Source: Gymnorhina tibicen
Taxonomy: Eukaryota; Chordata; Aves; Passeriformes; Artamidae
Length of the DNA: 64,000 nucleotides
Assembly (NCBI GenBank): GCA_013399875.1
Contig: VXAZ01007544.1
Coordinates: forward strand, 1,197,091 to 1,261,090
Reading direction: 5' to 3'
Part shown: in pieces, positions 33,807 to 47,600 of the stretch
How positions within the stretch are numbered: the first letter of the stretch is position 1
How the letters are laid out: every line of letters starts with the position of its first letter
Notes under the pieces: model-generated
What the model was told of the DNA's origin: nothing
The model's database searches: none
The model's input: only the letters and a program-made list of their open reading frames with translations
Translations under genes and position numbers: made by a program

Positions 33807-36800
33807 TTGCAAGTTAAGCAAAAGGACTAAATTCAGAACCATTTAAGTCTACCATGTTCAGAGGTTCTGTGCTGAAATGCCGAAATAAGTTCCTTACTAA
33901 ACAATCCTGTGCCTAGTCTTCTAGTTTCATAAGCAGTTTAGTGAGGTGATTCTGCAGACCTAATTTCCTCTTCAGTTTAATTCAAGACATATGTGCTTTT
34001 CTGGTCCTCTTTATAGACCTTTCTGTTTCTCCGCAGTAGATGAGCAAAAGGCCCCCTAAGTCTCCATTGATCTGATTAAATCTGCCTTAGAAGAAGTCAT
34101 TCTTGTGTCCCATCACAGAGAGCCTGTCACCCAAACTCAGAGTGTCAAAGTTGCCAACAGCTGAAAAATATGTACACATGTCAACATGAAAAAATAAATT
34201 ATTAAAATTGAAGAATATACATTTGCAAAGTATGTAGCGGACTCTTCAGTTTTCCTTGATGCCAAGATATTCTATCGCTGCTATTCATGCCTGGCATTTT
34301 AAGACCATTAAGCAGAGAATTTTCCATACCTGTATTTACTTGTTTTGATCACATCATGAGAACCAAGACATATTTCAGGAGAGGACGAAACTAATGAGGG
34401 AGGAAGTGCACCCTTTTTCAGCAGTTAAAGTGATACTGTTTTTTCTAGAGCTCCTTAGGAAGAGAAAGAGCTCCCCAATGATGAGTGTACTGAAACAAAC
34501 TTGGTATGGCAAGTCTCACTCTCATCAGAAGAGGTATCAGTACTTCTCAAGGACACAACACTTTCTGGTGCCTGTGATTATTGCATATATTTAGGTCCAC
34601 TCTGCAGTCCTTACAAACACTTACAACTTCCTTAGTATCTCCATAAGGCTTTAGTATGTGGACATTTGGATTTGCATTTCCACTTCATTTATCAGTTTCC
34701 TGATGACATTATCTTAAATGAGTTTAGGGGTTGCTTACACATGCTTGCAAGCATTGCTATATGCAAGTGCATGCTTTCACACAGCAGGCATTTAATCACA
34801 TTTTAAAAAATATTTTCTAGGAGTCATAGGAACATCCATTCTGCTAATAGGCTGTGTAAAGCAAACAAGACATTAATAAAGTTGTTGGAAGATAAAGCCC
34901 AACATTTTTAAAAGGATTTTCAGGGCTGGCATACAATGTTCTTCTAAGTGGTCTTTGCACTATGAGACAGTAATTACAACCTGGTTTGAACTGGCAATAC
35001 TTAACAAAGACAGAGGGTGAAAATTGAAGTTATCTGGCATAGACACCCCAATGTTACGACAACAGCTCTACCTACCTTCTTGAGCTATGTATCAGAATAG
35101 TGAATTCTTATTCCCTTCTGTGTAATGGGTTTGTCTAAGAGCATCTGGAAGCAAAGTGTGTCCTTCAACCATGTTACACTCTTTCGAAGGGGAGAAGTAG
35201 TTTTTGTAGCTCCCATAGTCAAACAGTGAATAAACACACAAAATTGAACAGATTAATGTAGTAGCTCAGATCATTTGATAATATTTAATGATGGAGTGCC
35301 TAAGCTGTGAAAATACTAATTTCAGTTACTTATATTCAGTTACAGATACCTAAAACATATCTTTACAGATGTGCCTCATAGATTTTCTTTCTAAGACCAT
35401 CAAATTGAGGATTTAGATAATAATTCTCATTACAACTTCATTCCTTGTTTCAGAAAGTTTCTTTTTTTTGATTCACCCTCCTTTCCTCCCTTTCAGAAGT
35501 AATAAAATAACAGATATGGTTTCTTTGCTAGAAGTATAATTTCTAGTAAACTAACTGGCCTGATTCACAATTGTATTATATCCATCTTTACTCCAAGTCC
35601 TGAGTACTGGTTCACATACCTGTGAACAGAGTAACAATGAGAGGTGTTTTAAAGTCATGTTAAGGAGACATCACCAAGACTGTTTACCTTAAGTGGAAAC
35701 TGTAAAACCCATCTGTGCTTTACTTGAACCTTTGAATGGGTCTAAATTCCTGCAAACTGTTCTTTTTAAAAGCAGTAAAAGGAATGGCAAGTGTGCCCTA
35801 AAGAGAAGGAGAAAGGACTTGGCATGTGTTCAGCCAACACACTGCTGCTCTCTCAGCAGTAGAATAACCCATTTGGAAACATGAAATGTCTCGTGGTCAC
35901 TCTGAAGTCAGGGCAACAGTTTTAAAGCAAAGGTTTATGCTTAGGTTTCAAAGCAGCACTTTTGCACATTGCTGCCAATCGACAATATGGTAATTTTATA
36001 TTTCTCATTCCCCTAATGAAAGGTAGTCCTAGACTTTACTTCATTATGCTTTTGATGAAGGCACTTTCATAAAGTATGCTGTAAGATAATTACAATTGAA
36101 CAAAGTGTTCCCTAGGTAAATAGTCTATAACTGGTGCAAATTATCCCATGCATGTATTTTATTTTAGGATTGGCTGGTTTGGTTCCTCAACACGTAATGG
36201 CATTTTGAATAATTACCAATGCAATCTGCGTGATGCACTATAATTTTCTACTAGGGACTGAGTGTTTATTTATACTGGTATGTCTGATCTTCTAAGGAAA
36301 TTTTGTCATGGCATCATAATCAGTCTTGATGTTGACAGAAAAGAGTTCTGTTCTGCAATATTTAGGAGATAAAAGAAAGTTAAATTAACCCTACTGTATA
36401 CTACCTTTATAGTGTGATTAAAGCTTAATAATCTGAACATATGAGTGCATATATGAGAAATTAACTCAGTCATCCTTAAGGAAACATATTTCTACATATT
36501 ACACCACATCATAAACTGTAAAGTATTTTTATTTATGAAAAGCTCAAATGATGAAGTCCAAAACATTCAGTAGTCATTTAATATGATATCCTAGAAAAAT
36601 CGAATTAATCAAATGAACTTAAACACACTTTTTAAATTACTTTGTTTTCTATAAACCCTTTGATATTGTACATTAATTTTCAGAGATAGGTGGATAAGCT
36701 CTCTAACTCTAACAACTGTGATTTCACTGACTTACAGTGAATGTGAGGTGCACTACTTAAATGTTTCTGAAAGATTTTTTCATTAAAGATGATTGTTTAT

Positions 36801-37787
36801 TTATTTATAAAAAAGCATAGGTTAATATTCCAAAACTGTTATTTGAAAACAGTAACATTTCCTTGCCAGTGGTTTGAAGACTGCAAAATTTAACCCTATT
36901 GTTATGAATGTAAGCTACCATTGGTGTATAAAGTAGTTTATGGCCCTTACACTGGGTTAAGAGTGTAAATTTGGTACATAAAGGAAGTTTAAAGAAATAA
37001 ATACATTCTAGAAAAAGTATATGTAATAAACTAATTTATAGGACATTCTCCATGAAAACTTAGGTACAAATATAGCCCTGCATAAGTTACCTTTGATAAT
37101 TTTTTCTTTAAGCACCTCCTCCTTTGAAGAAAAAGCAATGCCACATCTATACCTCTACATCCATTTCTCCTTGTATTCAACATTCTCCAAGCTTGTTTTA
37201 AAGAAATTTAAATTATCTGACTTTTAAAATTTTCCTTTCCCTTTAGAGCCAACATTTGATGTTTCAGTACAAAGACATGTAATATACTCATAGCAGAAAT
37301 ATTATTTATGCCATGTGAATGTGTTTTGTGTTTTTGGTGCACAGTGGTGAAGTCTCCTTTTGTGTTTCAGTTTGGAATACCTTTGAAGTGGATTTGGTCA
37401 CCACTGATCACCTATGCTTTGCTTCACATCACACAATGACTCTTGAGTGCCATTAACTGTATGAAACAAGTAACTGAACTTGTGGGCATTTGGTCCACAT
37501 GAATGGCCTAGAATTAGTCTGAATCAAACACCTTGTAAATATGTGCAGAGAAGTCACTGAAATCACAGCATCAACTGGTCACTCTATAAATCCACTCTTA
37601 TTTGTCTACACCACTTGCAAATTAATATCTGGTAGAGCCTTGTTCAATGATGAGTACTTTTAACTGTAACTTAAATAGATAACTGTTGAGTTAATTGAGT
37701 TATATACACACAGGTGAGTGCCTGACCACAACAGGAAAAAGCACGAGTTCATAAAAATACCTTGGCTGTAATTCAAGGACACTTGAA

Positions 37788-37813
37788 GAAGTATAAATAA
37801 GAAGTATAAATAC
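37788..37813. repeat. 13-bp tandem duplication
   Basis: GAAGTATAAATAA is followed directly by GAAGTATAAATAC, identical except for the last base. Confidence 0.8.
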
Positions 37814-40800
37814 TTGAACAATTTGCTATTGCTCCATTCACTGTTGTAGAATGAAGGTATTTCTTAAGTTCAACTGCAAAGCTTCTACATAACAGCGTTA
37901 TCACCTTGTTCCTCAGGAAGCCTTTCCACAGGAGTTTTCTCAAGCCCAGCTCTGCTGAATCTTCTGGATGCTGATCATCTTGGGGACCACCTCACCATGA
38001 ATGGTGAGCCTCCTGAGGCTGAGATGGCAGCACCTGCAGAAACTATGGAGTGTGAGAAGGATATATTTTCTCTTTCCTACTCTGTATCTTTTTCTGAGCT
38101 TATGACAGGGTTGTTAGGCACTAAGTGGAAATAAGGAGAAAGTGAGTGACAACAGGTAATAAAAATATTGACTAACTGTGGCAAGCTGAGAGACTGGGAG
38201 ATGTAATGGGAAGAAAGGAGAATCTACTAAAGTAAAGAGAAAGAGGAAATTTGAATTTAAAAAAAAAAAAGGTGATATTTAGGCCTTCTTTACAAGACTG
38301 CAATAAATTCATATCCTATGAATTGAACTCACCTCCAAAAATATTCTCTTTCTATTTTTTTCTTCATCTGAAGCAAATTTTTACATTTCAGTGTAAACTG
38401 TGTCTCATGTTATCAGAGCATTCAAACATTTACAGCTGTTGGAAGTTCCAAAGGGATCATTCTGACCTACTTCTGTATGAATTTATCTATCATGATGCAA
38501 GGCATAGGGTTTTTTGATAACTCCTTTTATGTTGTTACAAAATATGAAGGTCATCTTAACTCAGTAAAGAGTTGCATATTTTATTATTAATTCTTAAAAA
38601 AAAAAAGAAACAAATGAACAACCAATCTCCACTGTCTAGTGCAAAAGACATAGATGTGTTAGGCAAGACAAAACATACAGTAGAAAATATCCATGGGTAA
38701 GTAAAGTATTTAGTTTTACACTGAAATTCATCTTTTCTAAAAGTAAAATTCTGGTTTTAATCCTTCCAGCAGGCTCTTGTGGTTCCTTTGACAATTCCTA
38801 ACTCAAAAATAATTAAGAGATATTTTTTTTATCGATTACTACTTATCTTCTAAACAGTTTCTAATAGTTAGTAATCCTTTACTGAGGTAGAGTTACCAAA
38901 AGTGGACACTAAATAAACAGTTATTTTGGCAGTGCATACAAAGGTATAATTCCCTTCCAATTTCTATTTGATGCTTCCCAGTTTATCCATGAAATAATAG
39001 AAGCACACATGCGCATGCTGAAAATCCATGTTCCGTGCATTATCTCATATGGCTTCTTCATCCTTCTTGAAGTCGTTGCTTTTCAAAGCAATGGTAAACC
39101 TCTCAAGCTACAAATACGACAAATACGACCTTTTTCCTACTTCTGGGTGCATTACCTTGTATTTATTTGAATTAAAGCACGAATCCTAAGGCCGGTTTCC
39201 TCCTCCACCTGTTTTTGTGACATTTGTAAAACCTGTCTCTACGATCTGCTCATAAAGATACCAAAGGAAAAAAAACCTGGGAACTTATCCATAGGAATTA
39301 CACAAGAAGTAGCCTTATTAAAGGAAGATTCCCTATTTATATTTTTTTCCTAATTGACTGCTTGTATTCAGCAATCTCCTTTTTAACCTGCACAGATTTT
39401 TTTGGTTTTAGATTTGTTCTTTGTCTAGATTCCTGCTATATATTTTGAATACTCTTCCTTCTTTTACAGTGTGAAGTATTTCATTCAGACTACTGGGAAA
39501 ACAAGACAGCTAATGCTCTTCCATCCTATACCCTGTTCTTTCATTAAAATTGATTTACTAATGTAAAATTCACAAAACAATTTTTTTTGCAGGAGCTGGG
39601 CTATATTTTTCATACACTGACAAAAACGCTGAAGAACACTTGATTGGTTTTTGCTTAGCCGGATGAGGTTTTTCAGACATATCCAAAGCATATAGGAATA
39701 TTAAAAGTCAGCCTTAATGACTCTTAGAGAAGAATAATAAGGACAAAGTTGCAAACATCCAGTTTTTAATAGTGTTTCATTTGTAATGCTTTCTTCTAAC
39801 CTGTTTTTTATCTAGCGTTGGCTCTCAAAAGAGAATAAGGATTACTGAGTCCTTGGCTTACTAGAAGGTAAACTTTTGTTCTATACTGGGATTATTAAAA
39901 TAAGCAAAGGAATAGAAATGTTGCATGATCTTTGATTAAACTGCATGATATACCAGCACAAGAAAAATAAAAATAATTATATACTTTAGGCAGGAAATTT
40001 ATTTGTATGGAATGAATGCCACTTATGCATGAAACACTCTGTTCTATAAGCTAAGATTTTAGTTTGTGTTTTAAAGCGAAACCTCCTGATTAAGCTTGTT
40101 CTGTTCCTGATCCCAAAATATGCATTGCTTAAGTTGTATTATAGATTTTAGAAGTATTATCGAAATGAAAAGGGTTGTATTCCACCTTTGTTTCAAGGTA
40201 GAATAAAAGATATTAGTCAGGATCACAGCATAATGGATTGCAGTGCTGTACAAGCACACAAAGATTGTAGTATAAACCCAAAAATATGAGCACAAAGAAC
40301 TGAACTTTAAGGTGTGTAACTGCTGCTGTCATAGTGCAAGCTCGGGGTGAGCATATATTTTGTTCTAATTTGTCTAATTTATATACTAATTCTGTCTGGA
40401 AATGACATAAACAGTAAAGTAAATAATAATAACAATAAAAAAGATGCTACTATTAAAATCTAGACCTGGAAAAACAATACATCCAAATCATAAAAATATT
40501 CATCAAGATAGGGAATAGTCAGTGTCATTTGCAAGTACTTTATGGTTTTTACTTTTAACTTTAACCCAGAGCTTCTGGTGCTTGTGTTTTGTATTAATAA
40601 AACATGTTCTGGAGATTATTACAATTCCATTTTAGCTTTATATACACTGAAGTACAGATGCACATTATCAGCTGTAATTCTCTATCAATATATTTGAGCT
40701 GAAAGGAAAATTACAGTTTTGCAAACATGTTGGGACTAATTAGAACCTAGGTTACATTTTGTCTTACCACTCTTCAAAGCTATTAGAACTACTACATTAT

Positions 40801-43800
40801 TAAAATATTAGACAATTAAAACTAATAAAATTATTTTTACAACTTTATTTCAGGTAAAAATTTGCCCTTATGAAAACATGGCATCTAATTTTTACTTTTC
40901 CATTTAAATTTCTGTATTTTTATACTGGAAGCAAATTGAGTGTTCAGTGATGGAAATCCTAATCCAGTGGGATATCACATTTAGGTTTTCAGATCTGTCT
41001 CACAAGCTTTTGATCAAAATGCATAAAAGGCACATGGTTTCTTACACGGCTCCCAATTTTAGAAAGTCTGTCCCTGTGATATAAAGGTATTGTAGAATTT
41101 ACATATGGTTGCATAGTTATACAGTAGTCATAATACCATAATGTAATTATTTGTGTAGAAGTGCCACTGGAAAAATAATAGATGAAATAATACCATAAAC
41201 TTTTAATAAAACACCTTTTAAAATGTCACAGTCATTTCAGGCCCATGCAACGGTTCAGGTTTATGTCTAAAGCCTAACTATTTCTGATTACCCAGATTTA
41301 ATCTTTGACACGTTTACTGATGCAAGGCAGAAACAAGCAGACACTGCATTAATCAGCGTTAGGCATAGCAAACCCAGTTGCTCATTTCATGTTCCTTTAG
41401 GCCTCTCAGGTAAGAAAATACATGACTATGTTTTGCAAGCAGCCCAGACTCAGTATCCTGGGAAACCCACTGCATATTCTTTAGACAATTCACAGCCCCA
41501 GCCCGTAATGCTCAAATGAATATAAAGACAACAAGAGCACCAGTCAGGAGAAATGAACATGACCATGATGATGATAACTATGTAGGAAACAACTGATTTT
41601 TTCATCTCTAGCCTTGAGATTAAGTGGACCAGCATAAATTGCATTGCATTAAAAGCAGTTAATTTCTTTTACCTCTGATAACAGGATGATGCCATCCAAA
41701 GTGTGGGATGGAAATCTCTTACTCATGCTAAGCTCTTAATCTATATTCATGCTACCTTGCCCAAGACAAAACTACAACAGGACTCCTGCTGAGAAATTAG
41801 TGATCTATTCAGTAATGCGGCAGTCCTCAGCCTTGCTCCCTCATCCTTTTGACTTCTCCTCTTTAAGTGTAGTCAATAAGACACAAGGCAGTTTGTCTCA
41901 GTCATACACACATGCCTGTAGCTCAAAGAAAACAGGAAAGTCTTTTACCTGCTCAGACCACTAGAGCAACTTTCAGATGTCTGGATTAACCAAAATGATA
42001 CCAGATTAGGCTATAGTAATTCGAAACACAACATAATTATTTCAGGAGTCTGAAAGGAATAGAAATAGTTGCAACCAGAATTTGATTTAGTGGTGTTTGT
42101 TGTCTTCTAACTTACCCATTCATGTTCTGTTACTACTTTGAAGCTAGTTAAATTCTCTGCACTTTGCATTCTCCTTTCAGAAGTGCTTCCCAGTGGCCAG
42201 CTGAGTTTCTAGTTCTTGCTTGTCTTGAAATGAAATATTTTGAATTTTTTTATGTCAAGCCGGAATGGTGCCTACAAGTCACCTTGTTCCTGGATTACAG
42301 GCAGGTACACGTGTTTTCAGGAGTAAAGACAAATGAACTTCATGAAAAGTCTTTGAAAAATATTTTATTTAGCATCAGTAATGAAATGCCACTATAAAAT
42401 GTTGTTGAAGAGAAATCACCCAACTAAAAGTCTCCAGATACAGTTAGTCTTTCTATACTTCAGTCCAAGATAAATTGGATAAAATTTCTTCCCAGGATTC
42501 AAGAATACCCATACAAAGCAGGGTCTTTCTAGGCCCTTCATGACTTTCTCACTCTATTTCTTTCCCTGAATACAGCAATGCAGGGATTATTTCGCCTCCA
42601 CAGACAGGATTCATCAAGATAAATATAGACATTGATGTCTGAACTAGTTGTCTAGACTTTCGATAATGTCAATGGAAAGAAATAAACACTCTTTTCTTGT
42701 GATTCATTTCACACTAAAATAACTGTCTAAAATAAGTCAGATGAATCATGTTCCAAGACAACCTATTTCTCTCCATTACTTATAAAATGGCATCAGTCAA
42801 CTAGTTCAGATAAAGAGAACTACATCTGCTCTAATGAACCTTGCTCTAAATATTTTCGAGGTTGGTACCCTGCCAGTCAATCCAGTTCTTCACGTTGTAG
42901 GAGGTATGGGAGCAGGAAATAAAAACCATCTGTCTAAGGGGCAACTGTTATCTATGTCTGATGGTAGCTCAACCTCTCTATCCCAAAAGGTGCCATATGC
43001 TGCACTTTTAGAAAGGTAGAACTACAATTACTGCAGAAAGCTATAGAACCATTAAAGGAGAATCGAAGACCATTCTATTAGGTCTTCACAGTTTTTTTCT
43101 TCTGTATTCTTTTTGGGGCTCTGACAACACAATTCAAAAGCTGTTGTGAGTTCTACGATTTCCTGCTCATTTTGGGAGGAGGAGGTAAAAAAATAAACAT
43201 CTGCGAGAGCTGAAAATGAGAAACAATGCAAACTATTTTTACAAGGCTCTTTTTCAGGCCATAACCAAAGCTGTCTACAGTTTCCTAGTATTTTTTTACT
43301 AGTTTTCCCAGCTGCAATATTAATAATTTCATAGCGAAATACCAAGCATCATTTTCTAAGAAAGCCTGATGCTAAATTTTTGTGGTTGGGATTTTAGCCC
43401 TATTTTTCAGTCATGCAAATAGATTTTCCTTGCTACATTTATTTTGTTCTTCTGTAACAAAAAAATTGAGAGCATTGGATACCTAGCTCTTATTCGCCTC
43501 AAAATGTGTCATTGTAGCTTAATATCAACCTGTCAAATAAGTAATCACTAGTCAAAAAAAGGACTGCCATCATTTCTCAGGTATTGTTTAGCACTTTTGG
43601 GACCTAGATTTCAGAAGTGATGAGCATTTCTCTGCTTGGAGGAGCCAACCCTTTGTGTGAATGTGCGCTACAAAAGCCACATGAAGCAGAAAGTTGATTT
43701 GCAGAGGTAAGCAACTATCTTTGTACTGAAATTCCTGTGATTTTCCAGAAAGATTTGTACATCCTAAGAGAAACCTTTCCAATGCATTTAACAACAGATG

Positions 43801-44612
43801 TGGCTAATGCAACTAGTGTAATAGTTTAGAAGCTTTTGAGAAGTAAAATCAGCTCTTTAAAATATGTCCATATATCATTAAGCACTATTTTGTGTTGCAA
43901 ACAAAAACCCCTGTGATTATTTTAATTAACCTTTCTGTGACAGCATATAGAAGTGGATGCAGTAGATAGTTAATCATTCCTCAAAAACATATTCTGAGAA
44001 ATATTGGACTGATTTATATTTTATTAATACCTTGTGATGAGAACTGGGAGAAGAAATTTTCATCAAAGTCAGCAGGTGTTTTCTCTTTATTTCACTTGGG
44101 CAAGTTTTTCACATGAGAAGGTACAACACTGGAGTCAGTCAAGCCACTCATCCCAAGTTAATTATGTTCTTAAGTACTTTGCTTTTTCAGAGTGCTGAGA
44201 TAAGTACAGTGCAGCCTGAGCCCTTGGTTCACAAGAATAACCCATTGATTTTTGGTCTTTCTTATAATAATAGCCATAATAACATGCACACAGCAGAAAC
44301 GAGTTGAAAATTGAGGCAGAAATTTCCTGTATGACCTCGATTATGATATTCATTCTCCCTTACCTCATAGCCATTTTAATTAGCAGGGTAACTGCACAAA
44401 TGCACTGGGGCTAGGAAAGCTGAATCTCAGGAAAACAGATAAAATCTTATGTATGCAGAGTTTGAAGCTATCATAAGTTCTAAAATATACTCTACCACCT
44501 ACTTCATGTCTGATCCATCTGAATGGTCACAGGAGGATGTCTGCCTTCAATAGCTGACACAACTACATAGCCCCTTTCTTTCCCTTTGTGCCCAGTATCT
44601 GTTTTACTAGCA

Positions 44613-44613
44613 T

Positions 44614-44655
<42 letters not shown>
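44613..44655. repeat. (GATA)n microsatellite
   Basis: About ten perfect GATA units, seen directly. It is long enough to be length-polymorphic. Confidence 0.95.
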
Positions 44656-47600
44656 TCTCTCCTCCTTGTAACTTTCTGAGAAATTACAAATCCAAAGAAG
44701 TTCAGATGCTTTCTCTAATTAGTATAGAGCTTGTCCAAACAAATAACCTTTTCTTATCTACCTTTATGGCTATGGCTCACAGCTTAACACTACTCTTTTC
44801 CCTTCAAATATAATATCAATACAAGCAGTTCCTGTTTCTATCAGTTTATCCTTCTCTTTCTAGTTCTCATGTCAAACATCACTTTTCCTTGGCATGTCTT
44901 TCTTCACTTCTCTCCCGAATCTCTGGGGTCCTGTAATTAATTGAAAATCCATTTCCTTCAAGTAGTGATTCAATTTTCCAAGTCTGCCTCTAATATACCT
45001 CTGACAATGTTCTCATTATGGTTTTTTTTAATCCTGCTGATGGCCATCTGCCATAGTTATAATTATGAATTCAAATATGTCTTTCAGTTTTTAAGCGGTC
45101 TAGAAATAAAACCTCTACTTTCTCCAGAAGTCAACTTCTCAGTGATGGGTTTCAAGCATCACAGTTCCTTAAATTGAAACTGAAAAGTTAGAAAACATGC
45201 AGATCTATTAGAAGGCCACATTTGTTCCTGTAAAATGTCAAAACCTGTTAACATACAGAAATCACTGAGTGCAAGTTTTAAGGCTTATTCTTTATAAAAG
45301 TGTACAAATACCTTCTTTTATATGTATTGTACCATTCCTAAGGGTAACATTTTTAAGCATTTTTTTTTCTCATCCTCTAGGCATAAGGACTGCTGGTGTT
45401 ACTGCTAGTCAGGTGTGGTGGAATGATATAAAGTGGTTACTGCCAGACTGTGTGTTTTTCAGAAACAAAACTTCAGTTGTTCATATTCTCATTTACCTCT
45501 CTTACAGGCTTTCCCTTGTTCTTATTTTATTTTTTATTATTTTCCCCTGCCTTCATTTTTCCTTATCCTCCTGAATAATACTGTTCTTTCCTTTTTAAAT
45601 TTCTTAATCTAATTTCTTAACATTCATATTGGATCACAATTAGAATTAATTTCCAGTCAATATACACTGGATTATACTTTCTTTTTCCCCCATCAGTATC
45701 CTAATAAACCAGGAAATAATGCATGTGAATTCTCTTAGAGACCAGAGATATCATTAAGATATGCAATTAGCCACTGCAAGATTACGTATGTAAATTGACT
45801 TTTACCACGTTGAGAGGGAATTGTCCAGGCCTCAGAATAACAATATTTTTGTGACTTATAATTGTGTACAAAGAGTATTTTGGTGATTTATAGTAATACT
45901 GTAGGAAGAATAAAGATTTAGAGAGGTTGAATTAATACAAATTAAAGTATTTCCACATGAATATGGGTGAATGTTTGATGGTAACTAAAGCTACTTCACA
46001 TTCTACTGAGTTCATTTTAAACACTAAAAAGATCATAAAATTGAAAGAAAAGTTATGAACCAGAAGAATAAACTAGTAAAATATGAATCTGATTTGATTT
46101 AATATAATTTTTTCCTCTTCAGCTGTTTCTCTACTTTGGATATTCTTTTAGGAAAGAAACCTAAATATTCATATGCAGTAATGCCTACTGAATGTGTCCC
46201 CCATCCTTCAGCATCAAGCCCTTACATCCTAGTTCTACCTAGGTTCACTGCCAAACCCTGTGTCCCACGAGCCATTCAGTAAAAAAGGAATTGCCATTCT
46301 TTGAGGGCTTTCCTAGTGGGTTTTGTTTTGTTTTCCTTACTAGCACCATCTTATTAATTGTAATAAGCTTATTGCAGTTTTCAGAATTTCTGAGTCTGTT
46401 GCACCAACTTTCAAGTAATCTATTGTTAGATGTAACTAATGTTCACCTGTCTTAGCTCACTGCTTGGTCTTGACAGAAATCATGCATGACATTCATAACG
46501 CTGTTGAGACAGTGTTTTTCCTCCCTCCACCTTTTGTCAGTTTTAGGGTTATCTTCTTGCATTTATAACCCACAACTACTAACCTCAACTGTAATCTGGA
46601 GTAATATCTGCATTATTATCGTTAAATAACCTAGACAGTGTGGCTTGTAACTTTTAGATGTAATGAATACACGGAGCGTAATTGGATTTTGTATAATAGT
46701 GGATTTTAATTAAATTTGAACCATAAGAAGAGAAAAATAATAAATTTATGGTAATTTTTCACTGTAGATGTGCATTTGCTTTATTTTCATGTCTGCTTTT
46801 AGTCATGGCCTTTTTTAATCTACTCAAGTAGTCAAGTAGAAACAATTTTGTTTTACCTGATTTTGAGAGGTCAAACTGTTGGTGGTGCTTTGCCTTTTGC
46901 TTGGGAAGTACTAAATCACCTACGAACATGCAGATACTCAGCCTCCTTGTCTGAAATATCTAATAACTGGTAGAAAAAGAATACTGCTGCATGAAATTGG
47001 AGAGGTATTTGCCTGACTGCTTTTTCCTGTTCGAGGAAAGTTACTGAGAAAAGTGTCTTGGCATATTTCAGAAGGATATTTATCTTTTGAAAATAACTAT
47101 TGATTTTTAGTTTGTAATTTGAAACTAATTAAATAGATCTGAGTTTCTGAGTCAAGTCCTCTTAGGTTAATGGGAAAAAGGATGTTTCATTGACTAAGCT
47201 GCTAAGCGTGGCTTGGGAAAATGTATTATTTTCTTTGTTCTAGTAAACATTGCATTTATGACCTTGGAAACCCAGAACTAGAGTTGCAAAGTAATGTAGT
47301 CACTTAAGGATGCAGTTAGGAGCTAGGAATGGTGATTTGTTCATTTTTTGCACCATTGAAGAGCAATTAAGGCTCAATCTAACTGTTAGTTGGAATTAAT
47401 CTCCATGCTGTAACTCACCTACAGAGGTATCTATATCAGTAAAGCAGTCAAAACTTTGGCAGTAGAACTTTCTATTCTGATTCAGATTTGTTCTTGGCCA
47501 ATTCTTACTCTTCCAGACTATTTCCAAATGCACTTGGAGCATCCAAAGGAGTAGGGAATAATTTTCTGAAGGCAATTTGGCTGAAAAAATCGTGTTTGGA

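Larger units (their letters stand above)
31621..44612. other. About 13 kb of unassigned AT-rich DNA
   Basis: The longest repeat-poor stretch in the window. No gene, CR1, LTR or RNA recognised. Small features are a weak CTCF-like motif (33022-33035), an 11-bp-stem hairpin (33774-33806), a 13-bp tandem duplication (37788-37813), a poly(A) run (38259-38270) and a CAAATACGA duplication (about 39108-39127). Open frames up to 97 codons on both strands have chance-like composition. Confidence 0.5.

Noticed and set aside
42740..42800. Possible MIR core ending in TTATAAAATGGCATCAG
   Set aside because: Only the AAAATGG end fits; the preceding part does not keep the MIR order.
44613..44655. (GATA)n array as a sex-chromosome marker
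   Set aside because: GATA repeats occur genome-wide; one short array says nothing about chromosome.
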